Source: Aurelia coerulea
Lineage: Eukaryota > Cnidaria > Scyphozoa > Semaeostomeae > Ulmaridae
DNA: 64,000 bases
Direction: 5' to 3'
Assembly (NCBI GenBank): GCA_039566865.1
Contig: CM076958.1
Span: 4,254,501-4,318,500, forward strand
In this document: positions 47,501 through 61,000 of the stretch, one piece after another
Layout: each line of letters begins with the position of its first letter
Numbering within the stretch: position 1 is the stretch's first letter
Position numbers and translations under genes: made by a program
The notes under the pieces: generated by a model
The model's input: the letters and a program-made list of their open reading frames with translations, nothing else
Database searches by the model: none
What the model was told of the DNA's origin: nothing

Positions 47501-50500
47501 AATGTTTTGGGTTCATTTTTTTAACCACCCGGTATAATTGGATGATCCCCACGACAGTGTCATATTTGCACTCTTTTTTTCAGCAATCTGTAAACATATG
47601 GAGAGATTTTCACACTTCTACCTCAGTGGGAAATAGCATTTACATTTTTGGCGGTAGAGGTAAGTGTATTTGTATCTAGAGCGTCATTTGGTTTTACGCG
47701 CAGTTTTTTCCAAATGATCCAGAATCACGGCAAAAATTAAATTTTGAAAATCAAATTGATCTTATACCTTTATTATTCTGGATTCAAGGTGCAACAGATT
47801 TTTAAATTGTTCGAATGAAACCGATACATTGGTTTTCTAACTGAGAAATGTTGTTGATGTTTTTTCATCATGATTTTTCCGAATTAGCATTGTTTAAATA
47901 ATATTTTACAATCTGTAATTTCTCAGCACACAAGAGTCAGGAATTAGTCATTTATTTCACCTCTGATCGTGTGTTTTTAAGGTGTATTTCAAACTTCTTA
48001 ATTTGTCTTATTTTGTTAGAGGTGATCTGAAGCAAAAATGTTTATCAATGCAAATGAATAGCGTGATTGAATAATAAAAACTTCTGTTGAAATAATTTGA
48101 TATCTTGTTTCAATTTCGAGTTATCCAATATTTTGCATGATTGGATGATGACATCTAAAAAAGTAAAAGCAAAAAGTAAGGCAGTATACAAGGTTGACTA
48201 CGTTACCAAAGGGAAATCTAATCAAAATATCTTTCTTCAATCAACATGCCTTTCTAAACATTATTGAAGTCATAAGACCATTCATATTACATTTATTTAG
48301 CTCAGCAGAAACGTTTCTTGCAATTGTAACCTTTCAAAACTAGACATTGATATATTTCCATTTCATTTTCATTTTCTATTTTTCATTTTGTATTCTTTAC
48401 ACATGGTAACCCCATCGGCTAAGGCTGCTTTTTGGGGGGCCGTGACAAGAATTTACAATTTACAATTTGATATCTCAAAACAAAATTACATAACCTAATT
48501 ACAAAACTAAAATATAATAAATATGAAATATTATTAAACAAAAATACACGAGCTTATTACAAAACTAAAATATAATAGACATAACATATTATTAAACAAA
48601 GATATATAACCTAATTACAAAACTAAAATATAATAAATATGAAATATTTTTAAACAAAAATACACGAGCTAATTACAAAGCTAAAATATAATAGACATAA
48701 CATATTATTAAACAAAGATATATAACCTAATTACAAAGCTAAAATATAATAGACATAACATATTATTAAACAAAGATATATAACCTAATTACAAAACTAA
48801 AATATAATAAATATGAAATATTTTTAAACAAAAATACACGAGCTAATTACAAAACTAAAATATAATAGACATAACATATTATTAAACAAAGATATATAAC
48901 CTAATTACAAAACTAAAATATAATAAATATGAAATATTTTTAAACAAAAATACACGAGCTAATTACAAAGCTAAAATATAATAGACATAACATATTATTA
49001 AACAAAGATATATAACCTAATTACAAAACTAAAATATAATAGACATAACATATTATTAAACAAAGATATATAACCTAATTACAAAGCTAAAATATAATAG
49101 AAACAGATGTTACGAGTGGCAGGACACAATCAGACCAAACCAGAACCAATCAGCTGACCACCATATGTTATCCTAGCAATTTGCAAACAAAATGACGTTA
49201 TCAGCTGGTACTTGTAATTAGTGGATAACCAGAAAACGAAATGAGGTATCAAAGAAACTTAAACTGAATTCCTTATCATTCGACCTTTCTCATTTGCATC
49301 AATGACAAAATTTCGCTTCTTTTAGTAATTCATTTTATATGGGCTAAAAGGATTTCTAGCTATTTGAAGCTAATTTAGTTCCACTATGCATGCCGCATCC
49401 AGGCATGGGACCCCTAATTTAACGTCCCTTCCGAAGGACGGCGAAGTGAGTTGCGAGGTCAAGCCTCCGAGACGTCACACATCCGGAGTTTGACCTCACT
49501 CGACCGAGCTTAACTTCAGTCACCTGACAGAAACTGTGTAAGCCGCTCGGCCACTCACCCCGCTTACGATCACCTTTAAGCAGATCCATAATGGCCTGAT
49601 CCTTCGAAATCTAACGGCTTGACAGAGAACAAGCGGCAAATCTTTGCAAAACTTCTAAGATGTTCTCGTACAATATTGTTGTCCTTTCTTTCAAATAGAT
49701 TGCTGGGGAGAAAGGTAATTTTGATCAGCTTTGGTTTATAGAGTATGTGTCGCGTGGTTCTTGTTTAATACAAAACTAGCCTGCGTCCAGACTTTGCCTT
49801 TTCACCGTGAAGGAGAGGCAGCGAGGAGCTCATACGCAGCCGAAAGTAAAGGTTGAACACTGGCTATACAAAACAGGATCGAGGCTGAATTTTTATGACA
49901 GTAGGAATTCATGTAGTAGAAATAAAACACTCGAAACAATTGACTTTCCATTCCAAACTTATTCGTTGTATAAACCAATCGCTAATGCAACATACGTCCG
50001 TTAAAATTCCATTCCTATGGATTCTGTACAAAAATTGATATATCGTTTCATTTTTCGTAGGTGATCGTCGTGGTCCAATTCACACTAATGAAGAAATATA
50101 CGACAATACTATTTACGAATTTGATACTGGTGAGAACCTCTATATAATACTTGGGAAGGGGGTGTAACTTAAAGGCAGTCTGTCCCCCTTTTGTTTTAAA
50201 TTCTTTTCGTGGCCATGAAATTCATGCATAACGGAGTCTCCATGACTTTCCTTTCATTTGATTCAGTTATTGAATATCCAACAGAAATCTTTGTCGATTT
50301 TATGTCCATCCATCTAGCCGACAGACTGCCTTCAAGAACTCAATTGCACGGGATTGTGCCATTTGTTAGGGTAACGTTTTCACGAATGGATATGGATTTT
50401 GGGTATTGTTTTTAACCATTTCCCGGATTTAAGGCCATGTTTCTCAATAAAACTACAATTAAAGGCATTGAGTCATGGTAAATAGCGATTCTCCGCAGGG

Positions 50501-53500
50501 GGTCTATCTGCTTTCATGTGATCAGTCTGCTTTCATGTGATCAGACATCAACTTCACCATTGCGAGGCTACCTCGACAACGCTTAGCCCATTGCGAGGTT
50601 ATAATATCATGTGCGCAGTTTGAATAACATCCAATCATATTGGCATTAGCTATCATCGTGACTCAGCAATTTTTGCAATTTGGGTATACGCGGTCTATTT
50701 AACATGACTCTAATGCCTTTAAGGGATGCGTTTCACTTGTTCCGGACTTATCGGAATACTTTTCAGTAAATTTTCCGGATTTGTTGGTGCCACTTTTATG
50801 CTCTGAATCACTTAACCCCGTACCATGGAAACATTGTATTACGCCCAGGATTTGATATGTAGTAATGGATCAATTTCATATATTTTTTTGTGCGTTGCAG
50901 TTTTAATTTTAAACTGGTCATGGGTAGATTTGCCAGGACTTGTGCATTTAACTTTTCCTTCCGCTACTTTTCACACCTCCCCCTGCTTGATGGGTATATT
51001 GTTTTCGTTAAAACGCAGGATATTGTTCAGAGTTAGATATTGTTTCGAATTCCTGTCATCTGAAGTCTAGCAGATTTGCTAAAAGCTATATAAAAGAACT
51101 TTTATTTCTTGTTTTCAGAAAAGTCAAAGTGGTTATCGATAAGCGTCAAAGGGAAGTCACCAATTGGAAGGAGAAGTCATTCTGCTAGTAAGAATATTGG
51201 TTCATTTAATTATGGATCTAGGAGCGGAGTAGGTCACTGACACAGCAAAGAGGAACTTTGTAACGCAAAAGATTCTGCTCTCCGACATTACAAAACGCTT
51301 TGCCTTTCTGAAGAAGGGATTTGACATCTTCAGTGCAGCCAACCATAAAGTTTTGCTATCACTGTTTATTCTTATTTGACTTAGCTCACCCAGAGAGGTG
51401 TGAAATCTATTCTTTAGAAAGGGGAATCGCTTTGTGATGCAAGAGGGTTGAATTTACTTGTTTACAAAGTTCACCCTTGCTAACGGATTGGGGATCCTCG
51501 TTACAGTAATCCAGCTGCAAAGAATGTTAAACTAAATCCTAGGCACTTGATTGCAATTCAATTTTTTTCAATATCTCACTTTTTTATTGATCATTGTTGT
51601 GGGCTACCCCGGGGGGGGGGGGGGGTACTTAGTATATTTTGGTGACGGGATGTGCACTCCTTTCCGGGTATCGTTTTCGCCTCTTTTTTCTTACGCCGGG
51701 TATCAAAAGAAGGCAATTTTTTTAAAGCCGGTTGTCAAAAATGTGATTTCGTTATTTTTCGACAAATTTTAACGTTTTGGTGTATACTTTTCGCCGATTT
51801 TTTCTAAGCCGGCTGTCATTTCGAGCTGGAAAATTCTAAAGCCTGGTGAACAACAATTTTCTTGGAGTGCACACCCCCGTACAATTGAAAGTCAAGTACC
51901 CCCCGGGGGGCTACCACAAACCGGAAAATGTTTGGAACACGGCAGAAATTGAACCAGCAGCGGTCTACAGTCCTCTAAATCGCCATCTTGTCTACTATCC
52001 TCTGCAAACCAGCGTTTTTGTCGTGTTTGGGTGTATTCTTAATATTTTCATGGTTCTTCCAATATATGTTCCTTCTTCGAACATTTATCATGTAAAGTTT
52101 CTGGCTATTTGGACCTCGTTGTTTTTGTTGTTTCTGGATGGTATTTGGTAATTCATTTTGAAAATCTTTAAAGCATTCTTTTCTTGTTTGAGATCATCAA
52201 TCTCAGAATACTTCAAAACAGGCCCAAGATCCTTGGCCAAATTAGCTAGTAATTCAGCATGACGATTCTGAAAACTATCCAAAAAAAGTGGCCAATAGAA
52301 ATTCCCATGTAAAAGTAATAGTGGGCTGGCTCTGTGCCTACACAACTGGTTGCGTAGGCAATATACGATAACCCAACTAAATTTCATTTTTATCGCTTCG
52401 GAGTTTAAATGTTGGAAAGTTGGATTCAGAAGTTTTGAACGATTCTGGGATAAAACAGTTTGATAAAATCACTTGTAAGAGAAAGATATGACCGATTTTA
52501 ACAAGCAAAATTTTATTGGCTAAGTTCTCCCGATGATAATCAGTTTCAAGGAATCTGATGTGTAGTTTGCACACTACAGGCTTGCAAATGGAAATAACTG
52601 TTTTTAACTCGCCTGGTATTTGTCAAAAACTTTACAAGATAAGTTGAAAAACTGAATAGACCTTTTTACTTATTAGAAAAGAGGCTTGGATCGAGCGTCC
52701 AAATCTGGAAAACTTTGAGAAGGATTTGGTAGATACACTGCAAGCTGTGGGATGCAGTTCCTTCTGATCTCAACACTTTTCAGCGAGTTAAGCAACAATA
52801 ACTTTCCTCAAATTGACTTACGAGTGGTTCAGTTTATACACTGGCAAGTTTTATTCACCTCTTGGCCTTCTTTCTCCTTATTTTCATCCATCGTTAGCTG
52901 ATTTTGTTGTGTAAGAGTTTCAAAACAAAGTGCGAGCATACAGGGGTATCATTTTGCGACTTTGCAAATCGAAGTTTGTGTTTTCAACCGTTGCTATTCA
53001 AATGAAAGAAAGGTCTGCTGAAAATGAATGAAAATAATGAGAAACAAAGCAAAAAGACCAATAACACTTGCCTGTGTTAAACTGAACCATTGCCAACTCA
53101 CTCTGCGTAAAGTAGTTGATAACAAACTCTTTGAAAAGTGTTCTGAGATCCGATGCAACTGCATGCCACAGCTTCCAATGTATCGATGGAGAACGGGGGT
53201 TGTGCTTCCGTTTTCTTTCCCATACTTTGCCAGATTTGGACGCTCGATTCAAACCTCTTTCTAGCAAGTAAAAACGTTTGTTGTTTTGATTCCACAAAAG
53301 CTGCTACTTTTTTATTCCCTCAGGATAAATCAATGCTGTCTTATTATATGGGCGCTATTTTAGTATCTGTTTCCTCGTGCTATTGATAAGAACTTTTACA
53401 TTTTTGCTTCATTTTACAGTTTCGTACAAAGATGACATCTATATATTTGGAGGATACAATGGCCAGCTGAAAAAGCATTTTTCAGACATGTGGAAGTTTG

Positions 53501-56500
53501 ACTTAGGTATGTTTAATATAGACTTATGAAGATGAGTCCCTTGTATCCCTGCAGTAAACCTTGCTCAACAGGGACTCACAATGAAACATTGGAAAAGCTG
53601 ACCCTATCTTCTGCATTCGATCGATCGAATCTGGATTGAATGACTGCTTCGGCTCTGTTCAGCGGTCACTCCTCAGAAGGGAAATGCGATAGAAACCACG
53701 GTAAGCAGACATTAGATCAACGAAACCTGGTATTCATCTGAAGAAGAAAGTTCACTTTACCTGGTGAGTGCAAGATAAGTCTTTTAATGCTGCAATGTCC
53801 ATGCTTTTAAGACAGAACATACCAGAGAAATCTTCAAGTACCTGCCGCAGCAACTTCCTTCAAATCTAACCAACTGCGTCAATTGAATCAAGTGTTCAAA
53901 ATTTATTGTTCTTTGCCAAATCTCGCAATCTGATTGGTACTCTAGGAAGCTCAGAGTTTGGGCCTAAATAGGTTCATGTTTTTTTAGAGTAATAATATGA
54001 GTCTCTGTTGACCGAAGCGCCATCTTGAAATAAAAAAGCACAGGGATACAAGGGACTCATTGTCATAAGTCTTTGTTTAATGCAGCTTTGCTTCAAGGAT
54101 GCATCTGTTGACTATCATGAATTTCATGGTAAGGGAGCCCTTCTAGCTGCTATTGGGTCACACAATCCAATGCACAAGCAGTCTTGTTTGATATTGAAAA
54201 ATTGATAAAATCAGCAAAGGAATTAAACCAGTGTGATTTCTCCAATTTTTTTCCTCGATGCCTTGCTGGAATGCTTCATCGAAGAGCATCTTTAGTGTGT
54301 GTTTAGTTTTCAAGCTTCCGGTGAATAACTAGGGCTTAGTCCCATCAGACTCCTTTTGACCTTCTCTATTAAAACATCTATCTTATATCAGCTTTAGGTC
54401 CAATGACGCCTGATATTTGGCCAGTTCGTAGTAGATGTGTATTTTAGAACCGGTGATATGGAAGTGAAGGTTTTTCGATAAGCTCAGTTGATCTTTCTTA
54501 ATATAGCAAAGAAGTGCTGGACAGAAGTGAAAACACAAGGAATCCCACCGAGTGCAAGGCGGAGACATTCATGGAGTGTTCTTGGAAACGAAGCTGTTCT
54601 CTTTGGTGGCACATGGTATGTTATGATTGTTCTCCCCTGTTTATACTGATGATGACTGGTTGATTGAGAAACATGTTCGGACGTTTGCGAGCTTATATTT
54701 TGTAACTGTTAATCACATCCTGCTGACCGTTTTTAAAAAAATTCTAGCACTGCGCTAGTACCCAAAATATCATTGCCTTCAAAATTGTAAAATAATAAAA
54801 TGTGTGTTATGACGTCACAATTATATATGTATTCTGATTTAGAAACAAACAATTACACCATAATATTATTATTATTACAGTCGTGGCCAAAGGTTTAAGA
54901 CCACATCTTTGTCAACAACGTTTCTTGGCCTAACGATACGGAACCCTACCACTTTGCCTATTTTACTCTCTTGGAGCTCATTTAGATAAACTTTTCATGT
55001 AGATTGCAAATTTTGATGTTGTTTTTTAAATTTCGGTGCCATTTTGCTATGACGTCACAATGAAATATGTAGAAATTCTCAGAAATTGCAGTGGTTCTGC
55101 CCACAAGGGGTGTGACCCAATAATTGTGTTACTCAGCTGGATTTTACATCAATCTATGCACAATTCATTTCTATAATTTGTTTGCAAAATATCGAAACTC
55201 TACGAAGAATATTGCTTCAGAGAAAAAGGTAGTAGAGGGCATTCAGTCCATAGCTATGGCCATAAGTTTAAGACCAGCCCTTGGATTTTTTGTTTGAAGT
55301 TACAAATCGCATAGTTATTCGAATTAATGTTCAAGAATCATTTCATTATTTGAATTATCGAACATCACAGGCTCTTACCTCATAAGCACAGATTGTTTGT
55401 CGCGCTTTTACAAGGGTGGTCTTAAACTTGTGGCCAAAGCTGTGGACATAAGGCTACCTTTTTCCCTGAAGCAATATCCTTCGTGGAGTTTCGATATTTT
55501 GCGAACAAATCTTAGAAATGAACTGTGCATAGATTGATGTAAAATCCAGCTGAGTAACACAATTTTTGGGTCACACCCCTTGTCGGCAGAACCACTGTAA
55601 TTTCCGAGAATTTCTATATATTTCATTGTGACGTCATAGCAAAATGGCGCCGAAATTCAAAAAACAACATCAAAATTTGAAATCTACATGGAAAGTTGAT
55701 CTAAACCAACTCCAAGAGAGTGAAATAGGCAGAGTGGTAGGGTTCCATATCGTTAGGCCAAGAAACGTTGTTGACAAAAATGTGGTCTTAAACTTTTGGC
55801 CACGACTGTATTAATTATTATCATTATCATAAAATTCTTTAAAGTTGGTTGTAAAAAAATATCTCTAACATAAGAACTAATAAAGACCAACTATTTACAA
55901 AAACGAACGAAATTACAGTTCATGAATAGTAACGTAAAATACCTTATTTACATATTTTGCAACGGCATTTCTCTCCATTCCTTTTTTTTATGCATGACTT
56001 GAAGGAAGAGACAGAGGTGGCAATTTTTGGATCATTAGGCAGGGAATTCCATAATATGCTTCCACGAAAAAATAAACATATAAGTAGGTGTTTTAGTTTG
56101 AGGTAACATCAACAGATTCTTTATCTTAAATTATAATTATTTTCCTATTCGTGGAACATATCCACACAAAAAGAAGGATTTGTTGTTTTAAACTTCTTTC
56201 TTTGAACCTCGAGCATTAACTTTTGCAAGTTCTTTTGATGAATAGTACACTCCTTTCCTCTCTGTAACAACTCATCAAAAGAGAATGTGAAATCGTTGAA
56301 GAGAATTCGAAGCGCTCTCGTATGTTTGCGATTCAGAGCATTATTAGCAACCTTTCCGCAAAATATCCATATCAACGGGTGAATGAAGTCTAGTTATCCT
56401 TCGGGCAGCATTCATTGCGATTGATTTGTTTTTTAGTCCTTCACCAAATCCTCTGCCGTTTGAAAACCAAGCTGATGAGGCATTACATAATTTGCAAGAT

Positions 56501-57957
56501 TTATCCGATGTTTGTGTCTTCGACTTTAGTGAGTATCGTTTACATTTTTCTGAAATTCTTGACTCAAGCTCTCTTTGATCGAATCCTACCTTGATCGCCT
56601 TAATTGCTAACTTTTGACCATTACTTTTAATTTTTGCCATCATTTCGCAAGAAACTAGTGTACATACTATATTTATGTGATTTGATTGTATATATTTACT
56701 TAGGGTAGTACACTAGGATGCTCCTTGCACTACTTTCCGAATTCCTTCTATTAATATTGTTCATGAAAAAGCACTTCGTACCCTACAGAAAGACTGTAAT
56801 GCTTCATTTGATGAACTGCTCGATAGAAACAGCGAAAAAGCTGTTCTTATTCAGAACCTGCAGAAACTCGTGATTGAAATATATAAATCACTCAATCATG
56901 ATTTGATTTGATTGATTTGATTTTATCTTTTTTACCCATGGTAGCCCCTCAATAGGAATGATTGATTTACAGTGGGACATGCTAAAAACTTACAATAACT
57001 ACTAATTTACAATAAAAATGAAATTTGTTAATTATAATTTGTCTTAAATATGAAAATCCTCCTTTCTTTTGGGATTTATTCACAAGGAAAGAAATTAATA
57101 ATAACTTGAGAATTAAAGACATTCTCACACTTTCCAAGGCATCGACTGCGTCTTTTGGTACAAATTTGATAGCGTTCGAGGGTAGCACACTTTGGAACAG
57201 AAAACCTGATGTGATCAAAAGCAGCAATACAGTCTCCGTTTTTGGCAAAAAGATAAAATGTTGGGCTGGAGAGGGTTGCAATTGTAAGATTTTGTAAATA
57301 GTGTTGCTGTAATTTTGTTTAGTTTAGTTGGTATTTATTAGTCTGTACCGGGTGTCCCAAAAAAGTATACAGATTTGGTTAACTCCAGTGACGTAAATTG
57401 AGCTTTAATCAATGGCTTAATACTCTCAAAATGTTCCTCGATAGTTAACTTGAACATAGATACCTCGTTTGTTGGTATTGGTGCTGTGAGAGCAGAAATA
57501 TCAATCTTGAAAGCTCAAATTTTCGTCCACCTGCAAACCAGAGCTTTGGCCTTTTGGCCTAAGCAAGTTCCTGAAGCACATCGAAATTAATAGCTGAAAT
57601 TAATGAAAAATTAAGAAAATGCCCGATGGGTGACTGGAGGGTGACTTCTTGAAAACAGATTAACACAAGATTTAATATTGTTCAAATTTTATCAAGGCTA
57701 TCGTTGATTTATATGCATCGCCTTAAGAATTTGCTTAGGCCAAAAGGCTAAAGCTCTGGTTTTTAGGAAGAGGCAAATTTCAGCTTTCAAGATTAATATG
57801 TGTGCTCTCAAAGCATAAATACCAACAAACGAGGTACTTATGTTCAAGTTAACTATCGAGGAACATTTTTATAGTGATTAGACCTTGATTAAAGCTAAAT
57901 TCACATCGCTGGAGTCAACCTTATCCGTATACATTTTTACACCTTATTAAGTGATTC

Positions 57958-58034
<77 letters not shown>

Positions 58035-61000
58035 ATTATTATTATTTAACTATTAATTATTATTATTATTATTAATATAAATTAAACTAAAAGCACCATC
58101 AAAAAACAACAGAAAATAAAATATATGAAAAACACACTGTTATTTTAAAAAACGTTTCGATTAAAATCTTCATCAGTTTACTTTACAACTCCGGACAGCC
58201 AGGTTTATATACAATGTAAATAAAATTATATTAACATAAAATTTACATAAAATCAAAATTACGATACCCTTGATACATTCCAAACTATAGACTTACAATA
58301 ATACAGACGTTTTACAGCGTAAACAAAATTAACATAAACTTATTTAGATAAAAACAAAAATACCCTAGACACATTCCAAACCATAAAATTACAATCATAC
58401 AGCCCATCTTTTAACCTTTTACCCACATGGGATTGAGAGTGTCAGCCGAAATATAAATGTTTACAAGGAAACAGGAAAACAGACGCCAGCCAGTAACCCT
58501 CCAAGGATTTGCTTAAGTTGCTAAATCCCGAATGGCCCGATGGGGAATTCCACCCCAACACCACGTGCAAATTGCACGAAGTTAACCAGCCAGCATCTCC
58601 TCCCCCTCCCCTGAGATCTAAGTGCAACGGTAGAAGGATTAAGCGCTCCCGCAGGCAAACAAGTCCAACTCGACATCCGCTACCCTTTCATTTAGGCCCT
58701 GTGGAGAAAATAGACCCAATTTATACTGCCAAAATAGCTCCTTTCTACGGAGCGAATATACGTCACCTGCACCATCGATGATGCTTATTTTTACCAAAAA
58801 CTCACCCCGATGATTTTGTTCAAAAAAGTGAGAGAAAAAGCTTGCCTGTGGGACCGGCTTACCCGTATGAAGATTACCACTGAGACGCTTTTGTTTGTAG
58901 GTCCGAAAATACGATTTATAGACGTTAAATCTCTGGCGAAATTTAGTCTTCGTACTACCGACATACTTTTTATTGCAACATTCGCATTGTAGCAAGTATA
59001 CTACATAATCCGAGTTGCAGTCATACGCCCCTGAAAAGTTTCTAAAAAACCGAGAATCATCTGCATTATAAAACGTGGACCCCTCTCGCATCATAGGGCA
59101 TATTTGACACCTTCTACCATTGCACTTACGCGTACCCTTTTCCACCAGCTCCTCGTTTACCGGTTTCAATTTTGCCCGAACCAGGGTATCTTTCAAGTTT
59201 TTGGCCCTTCTAAATGAGACGAAAAGTTTTCCCGAAAAAATCCTGCGATGCTCACGATCAACAAGAAGAATATTTTCACATTTCCTCAAGATCTCATGAA
59301 CCCCATTAAGTGCAGGATGAAAAGTAAGGACGAGGGGTATCCTCGTGCCATCCTTAGATTTAGATTCCCTATTTAAAAGGGTATCCCTTTGCAAACATTT
59401 GACTCTCTCCAACTGAGTGTCAATCTCCCCACCCTTATATCCCCGATCAATAAGCCAAGATTTTAGATCAGCCAAGTGTTCGTTAAACGAAGAATCCTCC
59501 GAACAAATTCGTCGAATACGAAGGGCTTGGCCATAAGGTATACCCTTTTTAGTATGATAAGGATGGCAGGAAGAGCGATGTAGGAGCTGATGGGTGTCTG
59601 TTGGTTTTGTGTATAAATCAGTGACAAGAGTGCTCCCTTTCTTAATTACCCTTGTATCTAAAAAATTGATGCTTTCCTTAGACCATTCTGCGGTAAATTT
59701 GATCGAATGGTGTGATGCATTCAAATAGTCTATAAACCTTTGAAGCTCTTCTTCACCATGCGTCCAAATCATAAATACGTCATCAATGTAACGCCACCAT
59801 ACACTAGGCTTACAATCGTAAGAGCGGAGAAGTTTTTCTTCCAAGTCCGCAAGAAAAAGAATAGAGTACGGTGGCGCACATTTGGTGCCAATTGCTGTAC
59901 CCCTTATTTGATGATAGAATCTCCCATTAAACTCAAACATGTTATTCTTAAGTACTACTTCTGCTAGGTCCATTAATATTAATAATTATTATTATTAATA
60001 TTATTATTATTATTATTAACTGATACGAAAGGAAGAGTACTCTCAACTAGGATACAAACATGATGCATTCTTAAGGCCCAGAAATTGGCTCCAATTTGCG
60101 GACGACGCATGCGTAGTAACCGGCCAAGAATATGAAAATCAGATCCTTCTAAACTGTTTCACAGCATTCTGCTCTTGGGCAAATATGGAAGCGAGGCCAG
60201 ACAAATGTAAAGCATTCGGTATGATGAAAGTCAATACAAATTGTTGTCAAGTTAGTCCAAAGGTGTTTGTCTCAAACCAGCGAATCCCTCCTGTTTTATC
60301 TACTGACTCATTCACTTACCTTGGTAGAAGTTTTAACTTTAAAATGGACAACGAAGAGCATAAGAAAAAGTTACTGGAGACAACTAACCTGCTGCTGGAA
60401 GCGATAAGTAGGCTACCACTTCATCCGAAAAACAAGATTCTTCTCTATTCGACGTATTTCATGTCTAAAGTGTCTTGGGACTTAACTATTGCAGATTTAG
60501 ACATCACGTGGGTCAAACAAAATCTAGACTCACTAGCGCACAGGTACATTAGATTATGGCTCGAGATACCGATCAGTGGAACGTTGGATATAATTGGTCT
60601 TACGAAAGAAAAATGCGGGCTAGGAATTATTGATCCGTCTACAAAATTTTCCCAGTGCCAAGTTTCGCTTAGGAACTGTTTAAAGAAGTCCCCAAATGGA
60701 GACATACAGTCGCTACATAAAGTAACTAGCCGTGATAAAAATGTGCAATATGACACATACGCTAATGGGAAAGAGGTAATTAAAGAAAATAGAACGAAGA
60801 AAATCCATAGGATCACACATGAATTGACATCTCAAGGCCTTATACTGAAGGCTATCCTTGAGCATACGACAAATAAAATAACAAGCATATGGAGTGAGGC
60901 ACAGAAACTTCTACCTAAGAACATCTTCAACTTCTCTGTGCGTTATCTTAATAACAGTTTGCCTACAAAGAAAAATATGAAATTTTGGGGTAGAGTCGAA

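Larger units (their letters stand above)
47660..50060. other. KLHDC3 intron 5
   Basis: Contains the 58-bp satellite, SINE copy 2 and one unpaired TAGCCTGCGTCCAGAC terminus at 49777. The first 700 bases show nothing recognisable. 48356-48480 resembles the 3' end of the LINE whose parallel is at 56900-57045 (acacatggtaaccccatcgg). Confidence 0.5.

Noticed and set aside
48470..49100. Regular repeats looking like a CRISPR array
   Set aside because: Head-to-tail 58-bp satellite monomers without unique spacers, in a eukaryotic intron.
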